From the NCBI GenBank assembly GCA_903952205.1, contig CAJBEZ010000036.1, positions 124,001 through 188,000 of the forward strand: a stretch of DNA of 64,000 bases, read 5' to 3'. A program made the translations under genes and the position numbers. The stretch comes from an uncultured Desulfomonile sp. GTDB lineage: Bacteria; Desulfobacterota; Desulfomonilia; Desulfomonilales; Desulfomonilaceae. Below the pieces are notes generated by a model that made no database searches, was not told the origin of the DNA, and was given only the letters and a program-made list of their open reading frames with translations. Within the stretch, counting starts at the first letter, position 1. Each line of letters begins with the position of its first letter. Positions 43,925 to 52,742 of the stretch are shown here, in pieces.

Positions 43925-45220
43925 TCAACCTTTTATGTCAACTAATTTCTTTCTTGGTCTCGGACGATCGGCAATAAAACAGGAGGGATCCTCCGCCAGA
44001 TAATCTCCAGAAATTGCCATAGACCGACCACGACATCCTCCACAAATGTAGTTGTACCTACAGTCGCCGCATTTTCCATGAAGCAGTTTTTCACGATCAC
44101 GTAAATTTTTAAAAACCTGTGAATCACTCCAAATTTTCAAAAACGAACTCTGTTTCACATTTCCGCAGTTTACCGGAACAAATGGGCATGGCCAGACATC
44201 ACCGTTAGGTTTTATGTACACGAAACCGCGTCCAGCGGAACAACCGTGAAAAAGTTTTTCAGCAAAAGAGATTGCGATATCACTTGTCATACCATTCTTT
44301 TCAAGTAAATAAGGCCAGTACTGTGGTCCGGCCACAGGTTCCACTATTGTGTGAGCGGTTTTCTGTTTCTCGGCAAGAAAAGTCAGCAACTTCTTGTTCT
44401 GGTCCAAGTCCAGGGTCATATCTTCGATTCCCTGTCCTCTCCCGACAGGAACGAGTTGATACATTAGCATTATGCTCGATCGTAGCTGGTCAGCGACGTC
44501 GATGATTTCACCCAAAAGATTGAAATTATGCTCCATCGCCGTCACGTTTATTTGTAACAGAATCCCTGCTTTATTTATCGCCCTTATCCCGCGCATTGCC
44601 AGTTCATAAGCACGGGAACTGTTTCGGACAAAATCATGAATTTCAGGATTAGGGGCGTCGAGGCTCACTGCAGCGCCTACGAGACCAACTTTCTTTAGCT
44701 CTTGCGCAACCCTATCATCGATAAGTGTTCCGTTGGTCGCTATTACATTTTTGAAACCCACCGAATTGGAATATTCCATCAATTCAAAAATGTCCTGTCG
44801 CACAAGAGGCTCACCGCCGGTGTATACCAGCATCCTGAAATCAGACACACCAGCCAGGTCTCTAATGAATTGCTTGGCCTCCTTCGTGTCCATTTCATCG
44901 TCCGCTCTTTGCCCTCCGGAAGCGTGGCAATGAATGCATTTGAGGTTACAAGCGGAAGTAACCTCCCAGGCGGGATGAGAAGGAAAACCGATACATCCCA
45001 TTCCTATGGCTCCAGCCGAAACAGGCATTGCCTTGAAACCAGCTCTAAAAAACCATTCCGGCATCCTACGCCAACCCACCAGATATCCAAAAAAAAGAGC
45101 GCTCGCCGCTTGTTTAAGTAGTAGTGAAGGCGGCCAATAAAAAGGTTTACAGATTTTTTGCACTTTTTGATTCCATTTGAGTGCGCTGTCAAAGGGCCAA
45201 AGGATGACCCAGGAAAGCAA
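43925..45220 (-). CDS. SPASM-domain radical SAM enzyme, heme-d1/AhbD-like
   Basis: 431 residues. A basic, partly hydrophobic N-terminus of about 80 residues precedes the radical-SAM cluster CNLKCIHC. The C-terminal SPASM region has the cysteines HGCSAG, WPCPF, KCGDCRYNYICGGC and DPSC, as in NirJ/AhbC/AhbD-type enzymes, which decarboxylate or deacetylate porphyrin side chains. The porphyrin role is by resemblance only. The start (TTG 45220) is uncertain, as no ATG fits. It overlaps the upstream UbiA-family gene by 32 bases, so the two are likely made together and may act in one pathway. Confidence 0.8.
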   Translation of the reverse strand: MLSWVILWPFDSALKWNQKVQKICKPFYWPPSLLLKQAASALFFGYLVGWRRMPEWFFRAGFKAMPVSAGAIGMGCIGFPSHPAWEVTSACNLKCIHCHASGGQRADDEMDTKEAKQFIRDLAGVSDFRMLVYTGGEPLVRQDIFELMEYSNSVGFKNVIATNGTLIDDRVAQELKKVGLVGAAVSLDAPNPEIHDFVRNSSRAYELAMRGIRAINKAGILLQINVTAMEHNFNLLGEIIDVADQLRSSIMLMYQLVPVGRGQGIEDMTLDLDQNKKLLTFLAEKQKTAHTIVEPVAGPQYWPYLLEKNGMTSDIAISFAEKLFHGCSAGRGFVYIKPNGDVWPCPFVPVNCGNVKQSSFLKIWSDSQVFKNLRDREKLLHGKCGDCRYNYICGGCRGRSMAISGDYLAEDPSCFIADRPRPRKKLVDIKG

Positions 45221-46145
45221 TCAAGAAGGATAGGGAAGTTCCCACATTTACCAGGATCCCTAAACCACACATTAATTCGAGCCATCGGCGGTCCCGCCAC
45301 TTTCCAGCAAGAAAAGCCATAGTGACCAAAAAAGAAACAATAAAAGGAATTGAATAATAAATCAGGAAAGACGGCGGCGTCCCAAAGCAAACCGCCAGAA
45401 TTGCGGCCATCCAACTTAGCATAGCGACGAGGAAGTAGATTCGCGCGCCGTTCCGCTTCCCGGTCTTTACCAGCAGGTTTAGTTTGCCGGCCGACCTGTC
45501 ACTGTCATAGTCCGGAAATTCATTGGCCAATATCACATTGAATATGGTAGCCGCTATTGGAACTGAAACAATCAACAGCAACGGTTCAAACTCTTCTGTC
45601 GGAAGATAGTATCCCACGATAACAGGCAAAAAACCGTAACAAACCCCTATCCACAATTCTCCAAAACCAGTTGAAACCCATCTTACAGGTGGGGTCGAAT
45701 ACAGAAACCCTCCCAGTATCCCTATTGTTCCGAGGGGAATTGTCCATGGACCAGTCCTGTATACAAACTGTATGACAAGTCCAACCAAAACTGCCAGTAA
45801 AATACATATTATGCTTGCCTTTCGCGCTGAGGAAGGTAGGGCCAATCCCGCGGGAATCGCTCCAGATCCTCCGGCGAACCTGCTTTTTCCCATATTATAA
45901 GATGACATGTCTTCATTGTAATCAAAACACTCTCCGGCAAAATGAGTGCTCAACATGATCAAAACGACAGCAAGTTCCGCTAAGCAAAACAATCCTAAAT
46001 CGAAAATCCCCTTCATGCGCCAGGCAATTGCGAAGCCCAGAGCCAAAGGCAACATACCTACAAGGAGAAAGGGAATTCGACACATTATAGCCCATCCACG
46101 CAGTTGTTGGGCATATGTCAAAGTGGCTTTCATAGACCTGTCCAT
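45189..46145 (-). CDS. UbiA-family prenyltransferase
   Basis: 318 residues with about nine membrane helices. The first Asp-rich motif reads FDYNEDMSSYN and the second NEFPDYDSD, in the positions of UbiA/MenA prenyltransferases that attach an isoprenoid tail to an aromatic ring. A heme-O synthase or menaquinone role is possible; the typical DDxxD of either is not exact. AAAGGAG lies just before the ATG. Its overlap with the radical-SAM gene is the best clue, but no quinone or heme gene lies beside them. Confidence 0.8.
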   Translation of the reverse strand: MDRSMKATLTYAQQLRGWAIMCRIPFLLVGMLPLALGFAIAWRMKGIFDLGLFCLAELAVVLIMLSTHFAGECFDYNEDMSSYNMGKSRFAGGSGAIPAGLALPSSARKASIICILLAVLVGLVIQFVYRTGPWTIPLGTIGILGGFLYSTPPVRWVSTGFGELWIGVCYGFLPVIVGYYLPTEEFEPLLLIVSVPIAATIFNVILANEFPDYDSDRSAGKLNLLVKTGKRNGARIYFLVAMLSWMAAILAVCFGTPPSFLIYYSIPFIVSFLVTMAFLAGKWRDRRWLELMCGLGILVNVGTSLSFLIAFLGHPLAL

Positions 46146-46188
46146 GTCTCCTTTTAATATAATGACGTGACGTCAATGTGTTTTATCG

Positions 46189-46887
46189 CTAATTTGCCAA
46201 AGTCCTGTTCAATGTTCCGACGAGCTTTACGGCTGCAGGTGAAAGCTCCCCTCTATTGTTGAAAAAAATGTCAATTATTGAGATATCGGAGCCGTAGTAG
46301 GCTTCGTTGGCGCTCCAATCGGTATCCAGAACCGAGCCCTGTATGGTCACGCCGGCGAAAAGCCCCCGTGCTCTGGAATACGATAATATTCCGGCCGATA
46401 ATGAAATGTCGGTTTCGGCTGAAGCTTCCCGTCCAACGGGTCCAGCGGAAATGGAAGCGTCCAGACCAAGGGTAAATCTATTTTTGAAAAGATTTTTCAA
46501 ATCCACGCCACTCATAACCAGAAGGGTCAAGTCCGTGGACTGAACTCCTATTTGCCAGCCGAAGCTTCCCCCAATCAAAGTGACAAATGCGGGTGGACCC
46601 CATTTCCGATTAGAAGAGTCAAGGCGCAAGGCTACGCCTTTCCCATACTGGCCTCCTATACCCATGCCGGCCTTGATGAGCGACGGAAAGATAATCACCG
46701 CCTTACTACGACGAAGAAGGTCCCGGGGTATCCCGCCGTCCGGCGCCTGAATCATTTCGTTAATTATCCTGTTAGCATCATGCAGTCGGTTCTCAATTTC
46801 CAGGTTTTCAGCGCACACTTCTTTCTGAAAAAAAAATCCCAGGGCCAAAAGCGCCATTAAGAACTCGACAACCCTAATTGGCTTCAT
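46189..46887 (-). CDS. SYLF/Ysc84-domain lipid-binding protein, exported
   Basis: 232 residues with a signal peptide and a SYLF domain (DUF500/Ysc84-like). The SYLF core includes SKAVIIFPSLIKAGMGIGGQYGKG, then SFGWQIGVQSTDLTLLVM and the SYSRARGLFAGVTIQGSVL that ends the domain. Members bind lipids in eukaryotes; in bacteria the role is unknown. It is divergent from the orphan binding-protein gene at 47066 and upstream of the UbiA gene on the same strand. Confidence 0.85.
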   Translation of the reverse strand: MKPIRVVEFLMALLALGFFFQKEVCAENLEIENRLHDANRIINEMIQAPDGGIPRDLLRRSKAVIIFPSLIKAGMGIGGQYGKGVALRLDSSNRKWGPPAFVTLIGGSFGWQIGVQSTDLTLLVMSGVDLKNLFKNRFTLGLDASISAGPVGREASAETDISLSAGILSYSRARGLFAGVTIQGSVLDTDWSANEAYYGSDISIIDIFFNNRGELSPAAVKLVGTLNRTLAN

Positions 46888-46983
46888 AGTTCGTCCTCAG
46901 CTACTAGTCCTATCTATTACGTTTAACATCTTTCCATGTAAATAGGCAACGCGTCCAGGGTCTCCAAAACCGGGTCAATTCCC

Positions 46984-47012
46984 TTGACAATTCAAGCGAG
47001 TCTCTGTATTTG
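46984..47012 (+). promoter_or_regulatory. Promoter of the orphan binding-protein gene
   Basis: A perfect TTGACA is followed after 17 bases by TATTTG, 53 bases before the ATG at 47066. The -10 matches about half the consensus. Confidence 0.5.
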
Positions 47013-47065
47013 GTTGAAGAGTGTATCCTCTCTGAATTCCATCACAAAATTTTAAGGAGACCCAG

Positions 47066-48259
47066 ATGAGAACGGGCACTTGTATTTTGTCCATGGTTGT
47101 TGCGTGTCTGATGATCGGTCTCAGTATAGGTTGGGCTGATAATAGCCCCATAAAGGTAGGGGTCGTTCTGCCACTGACCGGCGACCAGGCTAAATTCGGA
47201 GAAATTGAAAAAAACTCACTTCTAATGGGATTGGAGGAAATCAATAAAGCGGGCGGCGTTAATGGCAGGATGATTGAGCTATTGATAGAGGATGACACAG
47301 GCAAGCCAGATGTTGGACGATCCGCAGTGGAAAAGCTGATTTCTCAGGACAAAGTCGTGGCTCTGACGGGCGGTTACTCTTCTGCCGTGACTTATGCGGT
47401 TTGCGCTGTCGCTCAACAACGGAAAGTTCCTTTTCTTGTTTCTACCGGCTCAGCGGACAAAATGACAGAACAGGGCTGGGATTACGTATTCAGGATTGCT
47501 CCTCCAGTGAGTGAATATCCAAAAGCATTAAATTCTTTCCTTGCGGAAATAGTTAAACCACGGAGCGTTGCGATACTTCACGAAAATACTCTTTTTGGTC
47601 AGTCAGGGGCAAAGGAATTTGCCGAACAGTGTGAGAAGGCCGGTATCAAAGTTCTCATAAAAGACGGTTACGAGTCTGGAGCCGTTGATTTCAAGCCTTT
47701 GCTGATCAAGGTTAAGGCAGCGAAACCTGATTTGGTTTATATGATTTCATACGAGATGGACGCTGCGCTTCTGATGGTTCAATCTAAAGAGTTAAACTTC
47801 AATCCTAAACTATTTGTTGGGGGAGGGGGCGGATTCACTCTTCCAGAGTTCGCCAAAAATGCCGGTGACGCTGCCGAGCTTGTTTTCTCGGCTGATTTGT
47901 GGTCTGCACATCTCCCTTATCCTGGAGCCAAAGAATATTCTGAAAATTTCCAGAAAAGGTTCGGTTCCGCGACCGAATATCATGGAGCTGAGGCATACGG
48001 TTCCATTTATGTTGTAGCCGATGCTTTGAAACGGGCTAAGGAATATACCCCAGCGGCAGTTAGGGATTGCCTCGCGTCAACGGACATGATGACCGCTTTC
48101 GGTCCGGTCAAATTTGTGTCATATGGAAAGAAAAAACAGCAAAACGCTTTGCCGACTTATCTGGTCCAATGGCAGAAAGGGATTCTTGAGACCGTTTGGC
48201 CACGCAATGTAGCTACGAAACGGTATATTTTCCCTATCCCCGAATGGACTCAGAGGTAA
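47066..48259 (+). CDS. Orphan periplasmic binding protein, LivK-like
   Basis: 397 residues with a signal peptide (to about residue 24) and a type I periplasmic-binding fold. KVGVVLPLTGDQAKFGE and GGVNGRMIELLIEDD are typical of the family. It has its own promoter candidate and a good AAGGAG, and no permease or ATPase genes lie beside it. It may feed the liv-type transporter at 38-44 kb or serve another one. The ligand is unknown. Confidence 0.9.
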   Translation: MRTGTCILSMVVACLMIGLSIGWADNSPIKVGVVLPLTGDQAKFGEIEKNSLLMGLEEINKAGGVNGRMIELLIEDDTGKPDVGRSAVEKLISQDKVVALTGGYSSAVTYAVCAVAQQRKVPFLVSTGSADKMTEQGWDYVFRIAPPVSEYPKALNSFLAEIVKPRSVAILHENTLFGQSGAKEFAEQCEKAGIKVLIKDGYESGAVDFKPLLIKVKAAKPDLVYMISYEMDAALLMVQSKELNFNPKLFVGGGGGFTLPEFAKNAGDAAELVFSADLWSAHLPYPGAKEYSENFQKRFGSATEYHGAEAYGSIYVVADALKRAKEYTPAAVRDCLASTDMMTAFGPVKFVSYGKKKQQNALPTYLVQWQKGILETVWPRNVATKRYIFPIPEWTQR

Positions 48260-48295
48260 ATCGTCGTTGAAGCAATGAAATTAATGGGAAGGGTG

Positions 48296-48334
48296 TTTCA
48301 GCGCGGCCGCTGCTGAGGCGTCGCCGCGCTGAAA
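48296..48334. terminator. Strong GC-rich hairpin between the binding-protein gene and rpmA
   Basis: TTTCAGCGCGGC pairs with GCCGCGCTGAAA, a 12-bp stem with an imperfect inner part. No T-run follows on either strand, so it may terminate both convergent genes only partly. Confidence 0.6.
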
Positions 48335-48338
48335 AGAT

Positions 48339-48599
48339 TTATTCAGTGACGGGAAGAACTGAAACCAGTTTTCGATGTTTGTCCTTGGCTCTGAACGCCA
48401 CTACACCATCGATTTTCGCAAACAGAGTATAGTCTTTGCCCAATCCAACATTCAATCCCGGATGAATTTTTGTTCCCTTTTGTCTCACCAATATGTTGCC
48501 TGCCTTAACAACCTGACCGGCAAACCGTTTCACTCCAAGGCGTTGACCAGGACTATCCCGACCATTTCGTGAACTTCCACCTGCTTTCTTGTGAGCCAT
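48339..48599 (-). CDS. rpmA: Ribosomal protein L27
   Basis: 86 residues. It is a large-subunit protein near the peptidyl-transferase centre. The start is [16 protein letters not shown], followed by the family signature [15 protein letters not shown]. It lies 16 bases after rplU, the universal order. No N-terminal extension (as cleaved in Firmicutes) is seen. Confidence 0.98.
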   Translation of the reverse strand: MAHKKAGGSSRNGRDSPGQRLGVKRFAGQVVKAGNILVRQKGTKIHPGLNVGLGKDYTLFAKIDGVVAFRAKDKHRKLVSVLPVTE

Positions 48600-48615
48600 G
48601 GTCTAACCTCCGTTT

Positions 48616-48990
48616 TTAAATTTGTTGAGCGGAATCCGTCGCAACTGAACTACCGCCAACCTGATCATTTGTATTTGCGGACTGATTGATTTGTTCAACT
48701 TTTAAGAGAGAATACCATTGTCTATGTCCCTGTTTCTTATGGTACCCCTGCCTTCTTTTTTTCTTGAAGACGATTATTTTTCTATCTCGAGCGGTCCGGA
48801 TCATTCTAGCTGTCACAGTAACGTCCTGCAACAATGGGGTTCCGAATACAGGGCCGTCTTCATCAACCACGGCTAGGACCTGTGACAGTTCAATTGTTTC
48901 ACCGGGTTCACCGGGAATTTTCTCAATTTTCAGCTGATCACCAGGGGCCACCTTATATTGCTTCCCGCCGGTCTGAACTATGGCGTACAT
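48616..48990 (-). CDS. rplU: Ribosomal protein L21
   Basis: 124 residues from ATG 48990 (AGGAGG upstream). The start MYAIVQTGGKQYKV and the KKRRQGYHKKQGHRQ signature are typical. The C-terminus is about 20 residues longer than the 103-residue E. coli protein, and the extra tail is Ser/Asn/Gln-rich. The frame reaches 49071, but that part covers the promoter. It leads rpmA. Confidence 0.97.
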   Translation of the reverse strand: MYAIVQTGGKQYKVAPGDQLKIEKIPGEPGETIELSQVLAVVDEDGPVFGTPLLQDVTVTARMIRTARDRKIIVFKKKRRQGYHKKQGHRQWYSLLKVEQINQSANTNDQVGGSSVATDSAQQI

Positions 48991-49018
48991 AATAAACCCT
49001 CCTTGGCAATAACGTTTT

Positions 49019-49047
49019 AATAAACCATTACTATCAGCGAATGTCAA
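49019..49047 (-). promoter_or_regulatory. Promoter of rplU-rpmA
   Basis: On the minus strand a perfect TTGACA and TTTATT are 17 bases apart, about 30 bases before the rplU ATG. The spacing and position are good. Confidence 0.65.
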
Positions 49048-49095
49048 GCCAAATCTCGGGATCTGAACCAATCCGAGCCCGGCCCCCTTCGCAGA

Positions 49096-49593
49096 TCAAT
49101 ATCCAAAAGCCCAAGGTAAACCCCATGAGGCGACTTTAAGAAACAGTACCGCATACACGGAAGCAATCAGGTCATCAATTAATATTCCCCAACCTCCGTG
49201 CGCGTTTTGGGCCTCATTTGCAGGAAAGGGCTTTAAAATATCAAAAAACCGGGTTGCGAAAAATGCCCATACTATAGTCAAAAAGGCGTTTGGCGTATTG
49301 AAAAAAAGCACTGTGAACCAAAAACCCGCGATTTCATCAAGCACAAAGGTTCCTGGGTCCTTTTTGCCATAGCGTTTTTCGGCCCATTCACCCAACACAA
49401 CACATCCAACACAGGCTGCAGTTAAGAAGATCAGAATTACAATCCGTTGAAGTTCCGGATTAATAAAATAGCGTATGAATATATAAATTATTATCGCCGG
49501 TATCGTTCCGACAGTGCCGGACGCTATTGGCGAATAGCCCAACCACATCCCGGTTGAGATTATTTCTTTTGTTTTATCCAAAACACTCTTCAT
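49096..49593 (-). CDS. pgpA: Phosphatidylglycerophosphatase A
   Basis: 165 residues of the PgpA family, which removes phosphate from phosphatidylglycerophosphate in the inner membrane. The signature GTVGTIPA near the start, the central DPGTFVLDEIAGFW and FDILKPFP with the final DDLIAS are typical. About four membrane helices are seen. It lies upstream of rplU on the same strand, but rplU has its own promoter. The 213 bases upstream show no clear feature. Confidence 0.93.
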   Translation of the reverse strand: MKSVLDKTKEIISTGMWLGYSPIASGTVGTIPAIIIYIFIRYFINPELQRIVILIFLTAACVGCVVLGEWAEKRYGKKDPGTFVLDEIAGFWFTVLFFNTPNAFLTIVWAFFATRFFDILKPFPANEAQNAHGGWGILIDDLIASVYAVLFLKVASWGLPWAFGY

Positions 49594-49806
49594 GTGGTTC
49601 TTTTGACCTGATTCTCCAAACTCTTCAAATATCCTTTTACTCTTTTCCTAACTTTTTTGCATTTATTATGCTGTACTGTTTTGTTTATAAATCCTTTGCG
49701 AATGAACTGTTCAGGAACCATGGTTTTCTTGCTCACGGATTTTTTGGTATAAGATTTCTATACATTTTTCATGTTTGAGCTAAAAAACAACTGAGAGCGT
49801 AAAAAT

Positions 49807-50415
49807 TTGCATCGCAACATTATTCTCTGCCGTCACGGACAAACTCATTTCAACAGAACCGCCAGGATTCAGGGTCAATCTGACTCTCCACTAACAAAGA
49901 CTGGGCTTGAGGAAATCAAGAAACTGGCGAAAATCCTTTACCCGGATATGCCCGGCGTTATTTATTCCAGCGCCTTGGGTAGGGCTGCCTATAGTTCCGC
50001 AATTTACTCACAGATTTTAGGAATACCTGTCCATTTCAGGCAAGACCTTGTAGAACTCTCCTGTGGCGAATGGGAAACGTCTTTGAGAACCGATGTAATA
50101 GGATCAGACGTGTTGATCAGATCCAGTTGGGTTGATAGACCGCCTGGAGGTGAAAGTTATCAAGACGCGGAGAAAAGGTTGGGCGTTTTCATCAATGAAC
50201 TGCTAACCGCTTCCGATTCTGTGTATGTAATGGTCCTGGCGCACTCAGGTCTCAATCGGGCCCTAGTTAGGTCTTTGCTGGGATTACCGATTGATGAAGC
50301 CCTATATATAAGATTTCCCCATAATACAATTTATAAAATCAACATGGACGGAAATGTTAATTGGATAGGATTGTCAAACAGGTCAGGAAGTGGATTTCTT
50401 AGGGAAAAGGAGTGA
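49807..50415 (+). CDS. Histidine-phosphatase-family (phosphoglycerate-mutase-like) protein
   Basis: 202 residues with the family RHGQT motif right at the start (LCRHGQTHFNRTARIQGQ) and the second His in LAHSGLNRAL. It is a soluble phosphatase or mutase, with substrates ranging from sugar phosphates to alpha-ribazole phosphate. The start is a TTG (49807). Its 3' end overlaps the convergent methyltransferase gene by 33 bases, so both C-termini are coded on opposite strands. It may belong to the sugar/lipid cluster that follows. Confidence 0.87.
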   Translation: MHRNIILCRHGQTHFNRTARIQGQSDSPLTKTGLEEIKKLAKILYPDMPGVIYSSALGRAAYSSAIYSQILGIPVHFRQDLVELSCGEWETSLRTDVIGSDVLIRSSWVDRPPGGESYQDAEKRLGVFINELLTASDSVYVMVLAHSGLNRALVRSLLGLPIDEALYIRFPHNTIYKINMDGNVNWIGLSNRSGSGFLREKE

Positions 50416-51282
50416 TTCCCTGTTTATAGATACTGGAGCGGCAGGAAAACCAGGATCGAGTATAGGCCCAAACCGAATTTTAGTTTTAACCAGTCGGGAT
50501 GCCCTAGCTCGAACTATGACATTCCAACCCAATCTATTGTAGGGGAATACGGATCCCAAGGTTCGGTCAATCCAACTTAAAGCGTCAAGTCTATAGAATT
50601 TCTTGTCCGAAGTTCTGATTCGAGGGATTTTGTACGGCACTAAGTAAACTGATCTCCACGCCTCACATTCTAGCCCCACTTTCCTTAATTTTTTTGCCAA
50701 TCCTACAGGTGTGTAAAACCTAAGGTGAGTTTCATCCCAACCAAACCATTTTTTGTCCCCACGCAAGACCCTATGATAGGTCCCCTGAATTACGTAGTTG
50801 ATAGAAAGAGAGTTCTGGGTACTTATGACCAGAATACCGCCTGGGGTCAAAATCCTGGAAGCGGCCTCAAGCAGTATGTGATCGTCGGAAGCATGCTCAA
50901 TGACGTCCTTCATGAGGATTACATCGAATCCCCTCTTGAATGCAAAGCTAGGAAAGCCCGAACTCCGAACAAAAACGCATTGCCGCGATACTCCCTCACG
51001 TTCAGCAAAGTATCGGGCCGTCGACAAAACAGAATCTTCAACATCAACGCCGACTACTTCTAGAGCTCCGGCTTTGGCGGCATGAACGCAAAAAAAACCC
51101 GCCCCGCAACCATAATCAATAACCCGTTTCCCCTTAAGATCGCCAAGTAATTCTGTTACAAAATCGTTCTTGACCCGGCTATAAGCTTTGGATTGCTGCT
51201 CCAGGTAAAAACCTAACGCTTTCTCCGAGTCGTACGACCTCAACCAATGGTCTTCAGGGTATCTTGGGGGTTGAATTGACAT
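50383..51282 (-). CDS. Class I SAM-dependent methyltransferase, UbiG-like
   Basis: 299 residues. Motif I is VIDYGCGAGFFCVHA, and motifs II and III follow (DVILMKDVIEHASD, LTPGGILVIST). The pattern is that of UbiG or other small-molecule methyltransferases. ATG 51282 has GGAG three bases upstream. It overlaps the phosphatase gene at its 3' end by 33 bases. Located at the edge of the glycosyltransferase cluster, it may methylate a sugar or lipid intermediate, but the substrate cannot be read. Confidence 0.85.
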   Translation of the reverse strand: MSIQPPRYPEDHWLRSYDSEKALGFYLEQQSKAYSRVKNDFVTELLGDLKGKRVIDYGCGAGFFCVHAAKAGALEVVGVDVEDSVLSTARYFAEREGVSRQCVFVRSSGFPSFAFKRGFDVILMKDVIEHASDDHILLEAASRILTPGGILVISTQNSLSINYVIQGTYHRVLRGDKKWFGWDETHLRFYTPVGLAKKLRKVGLECEAWRSVYLVPYKIPRIRTSDKKFYRLDALSWIDRTLGSVFPYNRLGWNVIVRARASRLVKTKIRFGPILDPGFPAAPVSINRESLLFPKKSTS

Positions 51283-51359
51283 GATCTCCAATCAATTTGC
51301 TTAGTTCGCCGGAAGAAGGTCTATCATCAAATTATCAATATAGTCGTCTATTCAAGAAT

Positions 51360-52544
51360 TTAAATTTTGACGAATCTCTTGTAAACCTTTTCCCAGTCAT
51401 TTCGTTCCTGTAAAAGTGAAAAAGCCTTCATCTTTTGCCTTCCAAAATCGCCTAGCCTCTTTGCCAGCGCATCATCACTGAGAATTCTTTCAACTGCTTT
51501 AGCCAGTGCGGACGCGTTTCCCGGCGGGACCAGTAATCCTGAAATTCCATCGTCAATCAACTCAGGCATTGCCCCCACCGAAGTGGCCACGCAGGGAACC
51601 CCGGCAGCTAGAGCTTCCATTAAAATATTTGGGCAGCCCTCTGTTACGGACGGAAGAACAAAAACATCGAGTGAACTCAGCCACTCGGTGATAGTGTGAT
51701 GAGGAGCAGGGTCAAGAAGGGTAACTCTTTGATGAATTTGCGTTTTGTTAAGTATTTCATCAAAAGCCCGTTTTTCCGAATCACGGAGTATACCCCGCAA
51801 CTCAAACCTGACATTCCATTTTTCTGATAGGTCAGCCACAGCCTTGAACATATACGGCAACCCCTTGGCATATTTGAAAATCCCTCCACATCCAATTTTC
51901 AAACAGTCTTTGGGGGTTGGTTTCAGACTCCACGATTTATCTGGAATTTCAACTGAATTGTATATTACACACGATCTGTCAAGAATTGGAGAAAGGGCGT
52001 TTGCCAGATTTATCAGATCCTGGCTAAGCCCCACAACACAATCCGAATTTTCGAGACCACTTCTGCAAACGGCAACCTTTTCCGGACTGAAAAAATATCG
52101 GTTCACGTCATTGCCTACTATGCATGATATCATGGGCTTGTTTAATTTTTTTGCCAACATGCCTGTCACGTATCCCGTCGGGTACAGGAAAAAAGATTGA
52201 AACAGGTCGTATTCTCTTTCTGCCGCAAGGTATTCCAGAGACTGAAACATCATTTGCAAAGAAAGGTTATGAGGGCAGTCCCACAGATCTCGCTCGCCAG
52301 ATTGGAAATTTTCCCTCCCAACCACTATGTCGTGAACTGTCATTCCGCCAAGGTTAACTGTTTTCCGGTTTTCATCAAGTAGAACCATCCGACCTGGATC
52401 TACTGTCAATTTTGCAACCTCGGTCTCAAGGCCCATGTTTGCTGCGTGGGTCGCCACCTTGAACGCTGTACGGGCCAAGCCGCCCCAATGTTCAGGTGGA
52501 AATTCAGGGGTTACTATAAGAATTCTGGCGTTATAGTCTTTCAT
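51360..52544 (-). CDS. Family 4 glycosyltransferase
   Basis: 394 residues of a GT-B enzyme. The N-terminal LIVTPEFPPEHWGGLARTA and the C-terminal nucleotide-sugar site with FVLPSVTEGCPNILMEALAAGVPCVAT are typical of GT4 (the latter holds the E-x7-E motif). It transfers a sugar in the cytoplasm. The start is uncertain: ATG 52544 gives the usual N-terminus but has no ribosome site, and the frame goes to 52589. It is divergent from the next glycosyltransferase-like gene. Confidence 0.88.
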   Translation of the reverse strand: MKDYNARILIVTPEFPPEHWGGLARTAFKVATHAANMGLETEVAKLTVDPGRMVLLDENRKTVNLGGMTVHDIVVGRENFQSGERDLWDCPHNLSLQMMFQSLEYLAAEREYDLFQSFFLYPTGYVTGMLAKKLNKPMISCIVGNDVNRYFFSPEKVAVCRSGLENSDCVVGLSQDLINLANALSPILDRSCVIYNSVEIPDKSWSLKPTPKDCLKIGCGGIFKYAKGLPYMFKAVADLSEKWNVRFELRGILRDSEKRAFDEILNKTQIHQRVTLLDPAPHHTITEWLSSLDVFVLPSVTEGCPNILMEALAAGVPCVATSVGAMPELIDDGISGLLVPPGNASALAKAVERILSDDALAKRLGDFGRQKMKAFSLLQERNDWEKVYKRFVKI

Positions 52545-52742
52545 TGGGCCACGTATAATTTGGAAAATCCTTACTTGTCCAACGCACAATGCTCACAATC
52601 TTTTATCATCTAGTCAACGAAACTGGAATACCGTTCAAACTTCACAAACTTCAATTTTGGTCAAATCCAAACCTTCCTGCAAATTGTATTACCCTTGAGA
52701 TCAATCACTCAAGGGTATAAATATATCTTGAGACTTATCAAA

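Noticed and set aside
42717-43928. Longer livM start at 43928
   Set aside because: The first 54 codons look non-coding and overlap a promoter candidate and the end of the upstream gene.
43925-45220. Calling the SPASM protein AhbD or AhbC
   Set aside because: The pattern is similar, but the extra N-terminus and UbiA partner do not fit; naming it would need a tree.
46168-46175. Palindrome TGACGTCA before the UbiA gene
   Set aside because: Eight bases only, no repeat elsewhere, and no bacterial regulator that I can name.
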